64,000 nucleotides of DNA from Caballeronia calidae (GCF_900044055.2 NZ_FCOX02000004.1:1-64000), one strand, 5' to 3'. Positions 1 through 8,536 are shown, counted from the stretch's first letter. Numbers and translations: made by a program. Notes: generated from the sequence alone by a model not told the origin.

Positions 1-113
1 CGATCGTCGCGATGCGCCTACGCTCGCCCAGTCATTGCGAACAATTCTCGCTACGGTGTGCGTAAATTAGCGGATACCTCTAATATCTCTTCAACGCCGG
101 ACAACACAGAACG

Positions 114-561
114 AGCAGCAGAAGCACAGCAGCAGAAGTACAGCAGCAGAAGCACAGCAGCAGAAGCACAGCAGCAGAAGTACAGCAGCAGAAGCACAGC
201 AGCAGAAGTACAGCAGCAGAAGCACAGCAGCAGAAGCACAGCAGCAGAAGCACAGCAGCAGAAGCACGGCAGCAGAAGCACGGCAGCAGAAGCACGGCAG
301 CAGAAGCACAGCAGCAGAAGCACAGCAGCAGAAGCACAGCAGCAGAAGCACATCAGCAGAAGCACAGCAGCAGAAGCACAGCAGCAGAAGCACAGCAGCA
401 GAAGCACAGCAGCAGAAGTAAAGCAGCAGAAGTAAGGCAGCAGAAGTAAGGCAGCAGAAGCACAGCAACAGAAGTAAAGCAGCAGAAATAAAGCAGCAGA
501 AATAAAGCAGCAGAAGTAAAGCCGTAGAAGTAAAGCCGTAAAAGCACAGCAGCAGAATCAA
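114..561. repeat. 14-bp tandem repeat (minisatellite), 32 units
   Basis: Thirty-two consecutive units in exact 14-bp register, consensus AGCAGCAGAAGCAC. Variants drift along the array: AAGTAC units early, GGCAGC units in the middle, and units ending in AAGTAA or AAATAA late. Because 14 is not a multiple of three, every frame cycles through the same 14-residue pattern, which produces long spurious ORFs on both strands. The longest plus-strand one starts with GTG at 58, ends at 435 and would encode a Q/A/S-rich low-complexity protein; I do not regard it as established. The array leads directly into a terminator on the plus strand, so it is probably transcribed from there or from upstream of the window. 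Confidence 0.95.
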
Positions 562-575
562 AAGCAGTTACAAAG

Positions 576-614
576 AACCGGGCGTTTGCGCAAAGCATCC
601 GCCCGGTTTTTTTT
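576..614 (+). terminator. Rho-independent terminator after the 14-bp repeat
   Basis: AACCGGGCG (576-584) pairs perfectly with CGCCCGGTT (600-608) across a 15-nt loop, and the T-run extends from 607 to 614. Orientation is plus strand. It closes whatever transcript crosses the repeat array. Confidence 0.88.
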
Positions 615-673
615 ACGTGCGCCGAACTGCGCCGCCTTAAAAAACGTCACCTCCATTATTTCGCTGAAACGCC

Positions 674-701
674 TTGCACCCGCGCGTTTGCCGCCTACAC
701 T
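674..701 (+). promoter_or_regulatory. Possible sigma70 promoter for the 738-947 gene
   Basis: TTGCAC at 674-679 and TACACT at 696-701 are separated by 16 bp and lie about 37 bp before the start codon. Both boxes are only partial matches to the consensus. Confidence 0.3.
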
Positions 702-737
702 TAAAGTAGTTTCTCAACTGCTTCGAAGGAGGCAACA

Positions 738-947
738 ATGAGAACGAGAACCCGCGAAGTCATGCGCATGCTTGCGACATTCCGCCATTCGGCGCATTGC
801 CGACGTCTGCGCGCGGCCGCGGCGGCACAGGAGGCGCGCGATCTCGCCAGCGAAGAGACCACGCAGGACGACGCGATCGAAGAGGACGAGCGTGCCGAAC
901 CGGACACGCAGCCCGCATCCCGCAAGCCTCATCCGGGCCTGCACTGA
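738..947 (+). CDS. Small hypothetical protein, 69 aa
   Basis: Unrecognised. A good ribosome binding site (GAAGGAGG, 6-7 nt spacing) precedes the ATG. The N-terminal half is basic with many Arg and Ala; from about residue 35 it turns acidic (EETTQDDAIEEDER). No membrane segment or signal peptide is visible. It stands alone between the repeat terminator and the convergent gene at 972-1406. The start signal and the change in charge along the chain favour a real gene over chance, but no function can be assigned. Confidence 0.55.
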   Translation: MRTRTREVMRMLATFRHSAHCRRLRAAAAAQEARDLASEETTQDDAIEEDERAEPDTQPASRKPHPGLH

Positions 948-971
948 GCTGCGCGATCGAACGGCTGCCGA

Positions 972-1406
972 TCAGACGCGCGCCGGATTCCTGAACGGCG
1001 AGAAGCGCCAGTGCCCGCTCGGGTCCTTCACCGCGATCGCGCCATGCTCGTGCAGCAATTCGCCGATGGCGCCGGGCTTGATGTCGTCGGTGATGCGGAT
1101 GACGAGCAAGGTTCGCTGCGGCGTCGGGTCATCGGACGTGTGCGTCGCGGGCGGATGCGGTGTCAAAGGCTCGTGCGGCACGAAACGGTTGCGCGCGCCG
1201 ATCACGCCTTGATGCTCGCCGTGCGCGACATACTCGGCATCGTCCTCGTGATGCGCGGGCGGAAGGAGCGCATCGATGTCGATTTCGCCGCGTCCCGCTC
1301 GATACAGATGCGCATCGTCGCGTCGCAGGCCTGCGAGCTGCAATGCGCGCAGTGCATCATGTCCGTCGCGATAGCATCCGAACACCCCAACTATGACCTG
1401 ATTCAT
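972..1406 (-). CDS. General-stress (GS17M/YflT-like) domain protein
   Basis: The 144-aa protein opens with MNQVIVGVFGCYRDGHDAL, the usual beginning of the general-stress-protein-17M-like domain, in which a short beta strand is followed by a helix used to 'step' an alpha/beta ferredoxin-like fold. The middle (about residues 45-95) is His/Pro-rich and low in complexity. A C-terminal strand-helix-strand (TLLVIRITDDIKPGAIGELL) matches the second half of such domains. I chose the ATG at 1406, preceded by GAGGGGG, over an upstream in-frame ATG at 1448. Burkholderiales carry many such monocistronic stress genes of unknown biochemical role. Confidence 0.6.
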   Translation of the reverse strand: MNQVIVGVFGCYRDGHDALRALQLAGLRRDDAHLYRAGRGEIDIDALLPPAHHEDDAEYVAHGEHQGVIGARNRFVPHEPLTPHPPATHTSDDPTPQRTLLVIRITDDIKPGAIGELLHEHGAIAVKDPSGHWRFSPFRNPARV

Positions 1407-1660
1407 CGTCGCCCCCTCTGTCGGTCCGCTTCGCCAGGACCGAAGCAACAGACGTCTCTACGCGCGGTATCGGACTCGCATTCCGCGCTCTCTGATTCCT
1501 CATATGATGGTCAGCAACAGGCGTTCCCGAATGGTGGGTTTTACGTATAGGGAAGGATAGCTCGACGCGGCAGGTTGCGACCCCCACGGCAATCACCTAA
1601 AGTAACTGAGCTTCTTTCCCGGAACCGCGCGTCACGCGACGCGCTCTTCGCGAGGTTCGA

Positions 1661-2035
1661 ATGATTGCGAAAGCCTGTGCTCTGGTGCTCGCGCTGATGG
1701 CAGGCTCCGCAGCGGCGGCGCCGTGTTACAACGACGGCGATGTCGTCACCCTCGAAGGCACCGCCACGCGGCAGGCGCCGCGCGAGACGGACGCATCCGC
1801 GAAGCCGGCGTGGGTGCTCTCGCTGTCGAGCCCGATCTGCGTATTGAGCGGGAGTACGGGGCAGGGCGGGCGGCAGCAGTCGAATGTCTCGGCGGTGCAG
1901 ATCATCGACGCGACGCCCACGGAGAACGCGCGCGTTCAGCTGACGGGCAAGCTCGTCACCGGCAACGTAAGCAGCTACTACGCCGTGCCGACCGCGATCT
2001 GGGTGCTCAAGGTGCGCGCGCTTTCAGGCCAATAG
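1661..2035 (+). CDS. Secreted DUF4431-like protein
   Basis: 124 aa with a clear Sec signal peptide: basic MIAK, a hydrophobic stretch, then AAAAP near residue 20, giving a periplasmic product of about 104 aa. The mature part has the pattern of DUF4431 proteins: PCYNDGDVVTLEGT near the N-terminus, a central W.L.L..PICV and a terminal G-L-V-TG block. The two Cys (in PCY and PICV) could form a disulfide. No strong ribosome binding site is seen (GCGAGG). It is monocistronic; its role is unknown. Confidence 0.7.
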   Translation: MIAKACALVLALMAGSAAAAPCYNDGDVVTLEGTATRQAPRETDASAKPAWVLSLSSPICVLSGSTGQGGRQQSNVSAVQIIDATPTENARVQLTGKLVTGNVSSYYAVPTAIWVLKVRALSGQ

Positions 2036-2088
2036 CTTCCTCGCACCCGCAAGGGCGATGCGCCGAAGCCAATGAGAAGAACGAACGA

Positions 2089-2262
2089 TCAGGCTGCTTT
2101 GGCGTGCGCGTGATAACGCCAGAACTCGGCAACCACGATATGCAGTGGTTCATGATCGAGCTTGCGCTCTTCTGCGAAGCGCAAGATCGCGTCGAGTTGC
2201 TGGCCGGTGCAGCGGAACGCCTGGCGGCGCGGCGCCGTCTGGTTTTTCTTGTGCGTGGTCAT
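2089..2262 (-). CDS. Small hypothetical protein, 57 aa
   Basis: A 57-codon gene too short for usual cut-offs. It starts MTTHKKNQTAPRRQAFRCTG and ends HAHAKAA. AAAGGA lies 7 nt before the ATG. Codon usage is typical of neighbouring genes, and the protein has a basic N-terminus followed by an amphipathic helix (QQLDAILRFAEERK) and an aromatic segment (HIVVAEFWRYH). No signal or membrane segment. It could be a small DNA- or protein-binding peptide; nothing specific is recognised. An overlapping 81-aa frame on the same strand lacks these features. Confidence 0.5.
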   Translation of the reverse strand: MTTHKKNQTAPRRQAFRCTGQQLDAILRFAEERKLDHEPLHIVVAEFWRYHAHAKAA

Positions 2263-2527
2263 GGCAATCCTTTTCTAGGACCTTTCCCCAGACAGGGCAG
2301 GATCGTTCGACGGGGCGACCCATGCGCGCGAACGCTGCCTGCTCCTTCCACATTAAGCCGCAGCCGTGCTTGCGCGACCGGCTGTTAGCGCACATAGCCA
2401 GTGCACGGAGCCGGACGCGCGCCGGATTTGTTCACACCTCCCGCTGGAATAAACCTTACGGTTTCCCCGTTTAGCATCCATGGACCCGCGCTGGCGTCGA
2501 GACGCGGGGCGAGGCGAGGAGAGGGCT

Positions 2528-2818
2528 GTGAGCGCGGATCGACATGCGCACGAGGAGCTCGCGCACATCGCGCGGATGATCGCGGAGCTGGAGCGCGTCG
2601 CGGCGAGCGCGCACGGCGCACCGTCGCGCTATGCCGTCATGCATCCGGAGTACTGGCGGCGACGCATCGATGCGTTGGTGCTCACGTCGACGGACGAGCC
2701 GCTGCGGCGCGATGCGGATGCGTTGCGCAAGCGCCTCGCGCGCGTCGTCGACGATGCCGCGGAACGAATTTCGGGGGAAACGGGGGAAACGGCGCGGGAG
2801 ACCGGCGGCAGAAAATGA
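2528..2818 (+). CDS. Small hypothetical helical protein, 96 aa
   Basis: Unrecognised. A GTG start at 2528 follows GGAGGAGAGGG, which I prefer to the upstream ATG at 2480 that has no binding site. The protein is almost entirely helical and charged (ADRHAHEELAHIARMIAELERV; EPLRRDADALRKRLARVV), with a central YAVMHPEYWRRRIDAL segment and a polar Glu/Thr-rich tail. It resembles the many small regulator- or coiled-coil-like proteins of Burkholderia that have no assigned function. Convergent with the protease gene at 2874. Confidence 0.5.
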   Translation: MSADRHAHEELAHIARMIAELERVAASAHGAPSRYAVMHPEYWRRRIDALVLTSTDEPLRRDADALRKRLARVVDDAAERISGETGETARETGGRK

Positions 2819-2873
2819 AGCGAAGCGGCGTACGTGGCGGCGCATGTGAACGGAAGCATGCGCCGCCGCGGCG

Positions 2874-3902
2874 TCAACCCGTCTGCTCGACCGGCGTCAC
2901 GTCGATATCGAGCTTCTGCGTGCCGCGCAGCACCGCGATCTTCACCGCCCGGTCGATACGCGATGCATCCAGCGTGCGCTGCAAGCCATCGACGCTATCG
3001 ACGGCGATGCCATCCACCGCGACGATGCGATCGCCCACACGCAATCCGCCGGTCGCGGCCGGGCTGCCTTTCACGATCTCCATCACATGCACGCCGCTCG
3101 CGGACGCGAGCTCGAAGAAGCGCTGCACGCGCCGCGAGATTGGCGTGGTCGTGCCCGCGACGCCGATATACGCGCGCCGTACGCGGCCATGCGCGAAGAT
3201 CTGCATGATGACCCACTTCGCCGTGTCGATGGCCGTGGCGAAGGAAATGGCCTGCGCGCCCGAGATGATCGCCGTGTTGACGCCGATCACTTCGCCTGCC
3301 GAATTGATGAGCGGTCCGCCCGAGTTGCCGGGATTGAGCGCCGCGTCGGTCTGGATGACGTCGTAGATCATGCGGCCCGAGGTCGAGCGCAGCGTTCGGC
3401 CGAGCGCGGACACGACGCCCGTGGTCACGGTCTGCGCGAGCCCGAGCGGATTGCCCACCGCGATCGCGATCTGCCCGACGCGCAGGCTGCCCGACGTGCC
3501 CAGCCCGACATGCGGCAGCGGTTCGGGCGAGCCGATGCGCAGTACCGCGAGATCGCTCGCGGGATCGTCGCCGACGAGATCGGCATCGAAGCGCGCGCCG
3601 TCCGCGAGCGTGACGACGATATGCGTCGCGCCGTGCACCACATGGTTATTCGTCAGCAGATAGCCGTCGGGCGTGAAGATGAATCCCGAGCCCGTGCCGC
3701 CGACATTGCGGCGCGCACCGCGCTGATCGGCGATCTGGCGCTCGACCGAGATGAACACGACTGCCTGCTGCACGCGCTCGAGTGCGCCGATGACCGTGCG
3801 CGAATAGGCGTCGAGCAGCGCGGTATCGTCGAGCGGCGTGGCGGGCGCGGCGTCCTGTGCGCCGCGCGCGAGATCGTCGATGAATTGAGGCCGGCTTCCC
3901 AT
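2874..3902 (-). CDS. HtrA/DegP-type trypsin-like serine protease with PDZ domain
   Basis: 342 aa. The trypsin domain covers about residues 45-235, with the S1C triad in order: His87 (NNHVV), Asp117 (SDLAVL) and Ser194 (NPGNSGGP). A PDZ domain follows (about 250-335; SPAATGGLRVGDRIVAVDG). Unlike periplasmic DegP/DegQ/DegS it has no signal peptide or N-terminal membrane anchor, so it would stay in the cytoplasm unless the start lies elsewhere; no better upstream start is visible. It has one PDZ domain, as in DegS. The Ap4A-phosphorylase-like gene lies 54 bp upstream on the same strand, so the two may be co-transcribed. Confidence 0.85.
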   Translation of the reverse strand: MGSRPQFIDDLARGAQDAAPATPLDDTALLDAYSRTVIGALERVQQAVVFISVERQIADQRGARRNVGGTGSGFIFTPDGYLLTNNHVVHGATHIVVTLADGARFDADLVGDDPASDLAVLRIGSPEPLPHVGLGTSGSLRVGQIAIAVGNPLGLAQTVTTGVVSALGRTLRSTSGRMIYDVIQTDAALNPGNSGGPLINSAGEVIGVNTAIISGAQAISFATAIDTAKWVIMQIFAHGRVRRAYIGVAGTTTPISRRVQRFFELASASGVHVMEIVKGSPAATGGLRVGDRIVAVDGIAVDSVDGLQRTLDASRIDRAVKIAVLRGTQKLDIDVTPVEQTG

Positions 3903-3956
3903 GTCCGTTGAACTCCCGATGTCTGGAAGCCGACATGCGGGACGCCGCCGCCGATT

Positions 3957-4832
3957 TCAAGAGATAGTTGCAGATGCAAGCAGTTGCATCGGGCCGAGCC
4001 TTTCGACGATGCCGCGTTGCGCGTCGTCTCGCACGAAGAGCGAGCCCGCGAAGCCGAGCGCGTTCACCGCGACGCCTTCGACATGCGATACACCGCGCGG
4101 CACGGCAAGCATCCAGCGCCGCGTGACGAGCAGGTTGTAAGGCGCGCTTTGATGCGCGGCTCCGGCGACATCGAGCGGCCGCACGCCGATCGCTTTCAGC
4201 AGTTGCAGATAGGTGGCATGCGCGCGGGTTGCATCGTCGTGGTCGAGCCATGCTGCGGCGTGTTTGAACGCGAGCTGCGGCGCGCTGAAGATGCCGCTCG
4301 TGCGCGCGCTTTCGACGAAAGACTCGATGGGTAAAGCATGACCGTCGAGCGGCAGCGGCACCATCTGCAGATGTTTATGCGGCTGGCTCGATCCAGCGAT
4401 CGTGCCGCCGTTATAGAAGCCGAGCGCGTCGAAGCGATGGAGGCAGGCGAACAGCGCGGCGAAATCGCTTTGATGGATGAGCGACTCCTGCGGCTCGAAG
4501 TCCGTCGTCACGATCAGCAGATGATGCGCGAGCACGTTGAACTTGTTGAGCAACAGAAAGTGGCGCTCGCCGATATCGCCGACACGCAACGCCTCCTCGC
4601 ACGGCGAAAACGGATCGCGCCACGCGCTCGCGGCATCGGCGGCGGACTTGGCTGCGAGCTTCGACGCTTCCTCCTTGCGCGCGAGATTCGCCGCCTGCCG
4701 CACGAGAAAGCGCACGCCGCCGTCGTCGATCACGCTTTGCACCGTATCGAAGGAACGCAGCGCGCCGCATGCGAGCGCGCGTTCGCTTTGCGCGATGATC
4801 TGCTGCCACGAAGGGGCGTTCATGTGCGCCAT
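3957..4832 (-). CDS. ATP adenylyltransferase (Ap4A phosphorylase II-like)
   Basis: About 291 aa. The HIT-superfamily signature is SSQPHKHLQMVPLP, the HxHxQ-like active site of diadenosine tetraphosphate phosphorylases, preceded by the usual F-N-x-L-A-H-H-L-L-I-V-T region and followed by the C-terminal ATP_transf segment (APYNLLVTRRWMLAVPR). These enzymes split Ap4A with phosphate into ATP and ADP. Start: the ATG at 4832 has AGGGAG 4 nt upstream; the ATG at 4823 would instead give a 4-bp ATGA overlap with the dehydratase stop. Either way it is translationally coupled to an L-fuconate dehydratase, an unexpected partner. Confidence 0.8.
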   Translation of the reverse strand: MAHMNAPSWQQIIAQSERALACGALRSFDTVQSVIDDGGVRFLVRQAANLARKEEASKLAAKSAADAASAWRDPFSPCEEALRVGDIGERHFLLLNKFNVLAHHLLIVTTDFEPQESLIHQSDFAALFACLHRFDALGFYNGGTIAGSSQPHKHLQMVPLPLDGHALPIESFVESARTSGIFSAPQLAFKHAAAWLDHDDATRAHATYLQLLKAIGVRPLDVAGAAHQSAPYNLLVTRRWMLAVPRGVSHVEGVAVNALGFAGSLFVRDDAQRGIVERLGPMQLLASATIS

Positions 4833-6118
4833 GCTTCTCCCTTGCCGAACTCGTATCGATCGAGCGATGCGGCGTGTATCTCGATGCTGTAGCCGCTCGC
4901 TTGCGGCGGCATGTATCGCCCGTTCCTGATGACGACGGGATCGAGAAAATGCTCGTGCAGATGATCGACATATTCGAGCACGCGATTCTCGAGCGACCCC
5001 GACACGCAGATGTAATCGAACAGCGAAATATGCTGCACATACTCGCACAAGCCGACGCCGCCCGCATGAGGACACACCGGCACGCCGAACTTCGCGGCCA
5101 TCAGAAGCACGACGAGCACTTCGTTCAGACCGCCGAGACGGCAGCTATCGATCTGACAGAAGTCGATCGCTTCGGCTTGCAGCAGTTGCTTGAAGATCAC
5201 GCGGTTCTGGCAGTGTTCGCCGGTCGCGACGCCGGTCATCGGCGCGAGGCGTCTGCGGATCGCGGCGTGGCCGAGCACATCGTCGGGGCTCGTCGGCTCT
5301 TCGATCCACCACGGATCGAACTCCGCGAGACGACGCATGTTCGCGATCGCTTCATCGACTTCCCAGACCTGGTTCGCGTCCATCATCAGCTTGCGGTCAG
5401 GGCCGATTTCCTCGCGCAAAATGCGTGCGCGGCGAATGTCTTCTTCGAGATTGCCGCCGACTTTCTGCTTGAAATGCGTCCAGCCCGCCGCGACGCCTTC
5501 GCGCGCGAGCCGTCGAATCTTGTCGTCGTCGTAGCCGAGCCAGCCGGCTGACGTCGTGTAAGCGGGGAAGCCTTGCGCGAGCATTTCCGCTTCGCGTTCG
5601 GCGCGCGTGCCTTGCAAGCGCTTCAGCAACGCAAGCGCTTCGGATGGCGTGATCGCATCGGTCACATAGCGGAAGTCGAGACAACTCACGAGCTTCTCCG
5701 GGCTCATGTCGACGAGCAGTTTCCACACGGGCTTCTTTTCGCTCTTCGCCCACAGATCCCATACGGCGTTGACCACTGCGGCCGTCGCGAGATGAATGAC
5801 GCCCTTCTCGGGGCCGATCCAGCGCAATTGACTATCCGACGTGATCGCGCGCCAGAAGCCGCCCATATCCGCGGCGATGTCTTCTATCCTCTTGCCAACG
5901 ACGAGCGGCGCGAGCGCCTGAACCGCCGCGACGACCACTTCGGTGCCGCGTCCGATCGTGAACGTGAGGCCGTGGCCCGCGAGTCCCGGCGAATCGGTTT
6001 CGAGTGTCACGTAGGCGGCGGAGTAATCGGGCGCGGCGTTCATCGCGTCCGAGCCGTCGAGCGAACGTGAAGTGGGAAAGCGAATATCGCGCACGGAGAG
6101 CTTCGTGATGCTGGTCAT
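4820..6118 (-). CDS. L-fuconate dehydratase, enolase superfamily
   Basis: 432 aa, the family's normal length. It converts L-fuconate to 2-keto-3-deoxy-L-fuconate. The enolase-superfamily residues sit almost exactly where the characterised Xanthomonas enzyme has them: K217/K219 in HFKQKVGG, metal ligands Asp247 (MMDANQ), Glu273 (WIEEP) and Glu301 (GEH), and His351 (CPHAGG). The N-terminal cap contains RFPTSRSLDGSDAMN, typical of FucD. The ATG at 6118 follows AAGGAG by 6 nt; frames further upstream are not needed. It is divergent from a GntR regulator and lies near a sugar ABC transporter, fitting sugar-acid catabolism. No 2-keto-3-deoxy-fuconate dehydrogenase or aldolase is adjacent. Confidence 0.9.
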   Translation of the reverse strand: MTSITKLSVRDIRFPTSRSLDGSDAMNAAPDYSAAYVTLETDSPGLAGHGLTFTIGRGTEVVVAAVQALAPLVVGKRIEDIAADMGGFWRAITSDSQLRWIGPEKGVIHLATAAVVNAVWDLWAKSEKKPVWKLLVDMSPEKLVSCLDFRYVTDAITPSEALALLKRLQGTRAEREAEMLAQGFPAYTTSAGWLGYDDDKIRRLAREGVAAGWTHFKQKVGGNLEEDIRRARILREEIGPDRKLMMDANQVWEVDEAIANMRRLAEFDPWWIEEPTSPDDVLGHAAIRRRLAPMTGVATGEHCQNRVIFKQLLQAEAIDFCQIDSCRLGGLNEVLVVLLMAAKFGVPVCPHAGGVGLCEYVQHISLFDYICVSGSLENRVLEYVDHLHEHFLDPVVIRNGRYMPPQASGYSIEIHAASLDRYEFGKGEAWRT

Positions 6119-6218
6119 GTTCATCTCCTTGAAAGTGGGCGTGACGGCAACGCGCAGGGGTTGAACGGAGGCTTCGCGCACATGCGAACGCGCTCGGGTA
6201 ATCGATATACGCGCGACA

Positions 6219-6260
6219 TTGACAACCCGTGTTTCGCCTCCTAGCCTGCTAGCATGTTAG
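6219..6260 (+). promoter_or_regulatory. Promoter and candidate GntR operator in the fucD/gntR intergenic region
   Basis: TTGACA at 6219-6224 is a perfect -35; a weak -10 (TAGCCT, 6242-6247) follows at 17 bp. Just downstream is the near-palindrome CTAGCATGTTAG (6249-6260), placed around the expected transcription start, where the divergent GntR regulator could repress itself. The operator call is inference. Confidence 0.4.
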
Positions 6261-6278
6261 TGCGAAATCAAGGGCGGC

Positions 6279-7007
6279 GTGAGCGCATCGACGAATGAAA
6301 ACAGTCTTGCCGCCGACCCTTACCGCGCGTTGCCTCGATTGCACGGTTCAGAGCGCGGCAAACTCACCGACGCGGTCGAACAGGCATTGCGCGCGGCCAT
6401 CGTCAATCTGGCGATGGAGCCCGGCATGATGATCGACAAGCTCGCGGTGTGCGAGCGCATGGGCGTATCGCGCTTTCCGGTTTCGTCCGCACTGGCGAAG
6501 CTCGCGGCCGCGGGTCTCGTCGAAGTCTTGCCGCAGCGCGGCACGCGCGTCATGCCCATCGTCATGCACGATATTCGTCAGCATCTGTTCATCCGCAGCG
6601 CGCTCGAAGTGGAGGCCGTGCGCACGCTCGCTGCCGCATGCGACGAAGCCACGCTCGATGCCCTCGACGCCAACCTCGACCGCGAACGCGACGCAGTGCA
6701 GCAAGGTCTGCGCCGCGAGTTTCATCTGCTCGATCTCGCGTTTCATGAACTGCTGTTGGATGCGATCGATCTGCCGCGCGTGAAGGAGATCGTCGCGGCA
6801 TCGCGCAATGCGCTAGATCGCGCGCGCCGTCTGATGGCGAGTCCCGAGCGGCATGCGCACACGCTCGCGGAACATCTGCGCATTGCGCAAGCGATTCGCG
6901 CCCGCGATGGCGAAGCGGCCGCGCGCGCGATGCACGATCACCTGGATGAAGTCGTCGCGGAACTGCGGCGCTTCTCCGCTGAAAGACCGGATCTGTTCAG
7001 GGAGTAG
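6279..7007 (+). CDS. GntR-family regulator (FadR/FCD subfamily)
   Basis: 242 aa. An N-terminal winged helix (about 28-95) carries the recognition motif ERMGVSRFPVSSALAKLAAAGLVEVLPQRGTRV. An all-helical FCD effector domain follows (about 105-230) with the metal/ligand histidines expected in D-x-x-FH-x-x-L (LDLAFHELLL) and H-x-x-I (EHLRIAQAI). Start is GTG with a weak GGCGG site. The position between fucD and the sugar transporter suggests it senses the sugar acid or its breakdown product and controls both; only 50 bp separates it from the binding-protein gene, so it may be the first gene of that operon. Confidence 0.88.
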   Translation: MSASTNENSLAADPYRALPRLHGSERGKLTDAVEQALRAAIVNLAMEPGMMIDKLAVCERMGVSRFPVSSALAKLAAAGLVEVLPQRGTRVMPIVMHDIRQHLFIRSALEVEAVRTLAAACDEATLDALDANLDRERDAVQQGLRREFHLLDLAFHELLLDAIDLPRVKEIVAASRNALDRARRLMASPERHAHTLAEHLRIAQAIRARDGEAAARAMHDHLDEVVAELRRFSAERPDLFRE

Positions 7008-7057
7008 GAGACAAGGAAGACGAGAAAGCGTGGTCAACCGCAATGGAGGAGACAACA

Positions 7058-8536
7058 ATGAACCTGTTCAAGCAAGTCGGCGCCGTGGCCGTCCTCGCTG
7101 CCGCATGTCTCGCCGCATCGCCGGCGATGGCGGCCGATGAGTTCAAGGGCGTGACCGTCAACGTGATGACCTTCGTCGGTCCACAGATCGCCGAGCCGCT
7201 GCAACGGCGCGCGCCCGAGTTCGAGAAGCTGACGGGCGCGAAGGTGAACGTGCTGACGGTGCCGTTCTCCGATCTCTATCAAAAGCTGCTGACGGACTGG
7301 GCGTCGAGCACGAACTCCGTCGATGCCGCCGTGTTCGCGCCGCAATGGATGGTCGATTACACGAAGGGCGGCTTCCTCGAAGACCTGTCGCAACGCGTCG
7401 CAAAAGATGCCGCGCTGAAAGAAGACGACGTGATGCCGTTCTTCGTCGACTTCTCGCAGAAGTACAACGGCAAGACCTATCTCATCGCGCTCGACGGCGA
7501 CTTCCAGATGGTCTATTACCGCACCGATATCCTGCAGAAGCTCGGCAAGCAGCCCCCGAAAACATGGGACGATTACCTCGATATCGCGAAGGCCGCGAAC
7601 GGCAAGGTCTTCGACGGCGACGGCAAGCCGGTCGCGGGTTCGTGCATCTCGAAGAAGCGCAACGCGCAGGCGTACTGGGCGATCATTTCGATCGCGGGCG
7701 GCTATCTGCAATCGAAGGGCACGGCGCAAGGGGCGTTCTTCGATCCGCGCAACTTCAAGTCGCTCGTGAACAACGACGGCTTCAAGGAAGCGCTGCGCAT
7801 CTACAAGGAATCGACCAATTATGGTCCGCCGAATGAAATCAACCTCGATGTCGGCGATACGCGCAGCGCGTTCATCTCCGGCCATTGCGCATTGACGCTC
7901 GACTGGGGCGATATCGGCCCGCTCGCGATCGATCCGAAGCAGTCGAAGGTGATCGACAAGGTCGGCGCGGTGATCCTGCCCGGCTCGCGCAAGGTGCTCG
8001 ACCGCGACACGGGCAAGCTCGTGCCGTGCGACAAGACCACGTGTCCGTACGCGATCGACGGCGTGAATCATGCGCCGTTCGCGGCGTTCGGCGGCTGGTC
8101 GGGCGGCATCAACGCGAAGGCGAAGCCGAAGGTGAAGGACGCGGCCTACGCGTTTCTCTCGTTCATGAGCCAGCCCGCGCAATCGAATGTGGACGTGACC
8201 ATCGGCGCATCGGGCTTCAATCCATACCGGCGCTCGCAGTTCACGGATATGGCGGCGTGGAAGAAGGCGGGCATGAGCGACGCGGCCGCGAAGTCCTATC
8301 TCGGCGCGATCCAGCAGAGCCTGCAAAGCCCGAACATGATCATCGATCTGCGCATTCCGCAGAATCAGCGCTATGAGCAGGTCGTGCTCGATACGGCGGT
8401 CGCGCGCTTCCTCGCGGGCGAGCTCGATGCCGATGCGACGATGAAAGCCATCGACAGCGGCTGGAGCGAGATCACCGACGATCTCGGCAAGGACGGCCAG
8501 TTGCGCGCATACAAGGCATCGATCGGGGCGAAGTGA
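7058..8536 (+). CDS. Sugar ABC transporter, substrate-binding protein
   Basis: 492 aa. Signal peptide with cleavage expected after SPAMA (about residue 25); not a lipoprotein. The rest is a family-1 extracellular solute-binding fold, with the typical SSTNSVDAAVFAPQWMVDY, YLIALDGDFQMVYYRTDIL and FGGWSGGINAKAKPKVKDAAYAFLSFM stretches. It is longer than usual maltose-type proteins (about 400-430 aa) and contains Cys pairs (GSCISKK, DKTTCPY). The ATG at 7058 follows GGAGGAG by 6 nt. It delivers the sugar to the two permeases downstream; the substrate is not deducible, but the neighbouring fuconate dehydratase suggests a deoxy-sugar, sugar acid or oligosaccharide. Confidence 0.9.
   Translation: MNLFKQVGAVAVLAAACLAASPAMAADEFKGVTVNVMTFVGPQIAEPLQRRAPEFEKLTGAKVNVLTVPFSDLYQKLLTDWASSTNSVDAAVFAPQWMVDYTKGGFLEDLSQRVAKDAALKEDDVMPFFVDFSQKYNGKTYLIALDGDFQMVYYRTDILQKLGKQPPKTWDDYLDIAKAANGKVFDGDGKPVAGSCISKKRNAQAYWAIISIAGGYLQSKGTAQGAFFDPRNFKSLVNNDGFKEALRIYKESTNYGPPNEINLDVGDTRSAFISGHCALTLDWGDIGPLAIDPKQSKVIDKVGAVILPGSRKVLDRDTGKLVPCDKTTCPYAIDGVNHAPFAAFGGWSGGINAKAKPKVKDAAYAFLSFMSQPAQSNVDVTIGASGFNPYRRSQFTDMAAWKKAGMSDAAAKSYLGAIQQSLQSPNMIIDLRIPQNQRYEQVVLDTAVARFLAGELDADATMKAIDSGWSEITDDLGKDGQLRAYKASIGAK

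Noticed and set aside
58..435. 125-aa plus-strand frame across the 14-bp repeat, and several minus-strand Cys/Leu-rich frames
   Set aside because: The 14-bp unit keeps all frames open on both strands, so these are expected by chance; no ribosome binding site is convincing.
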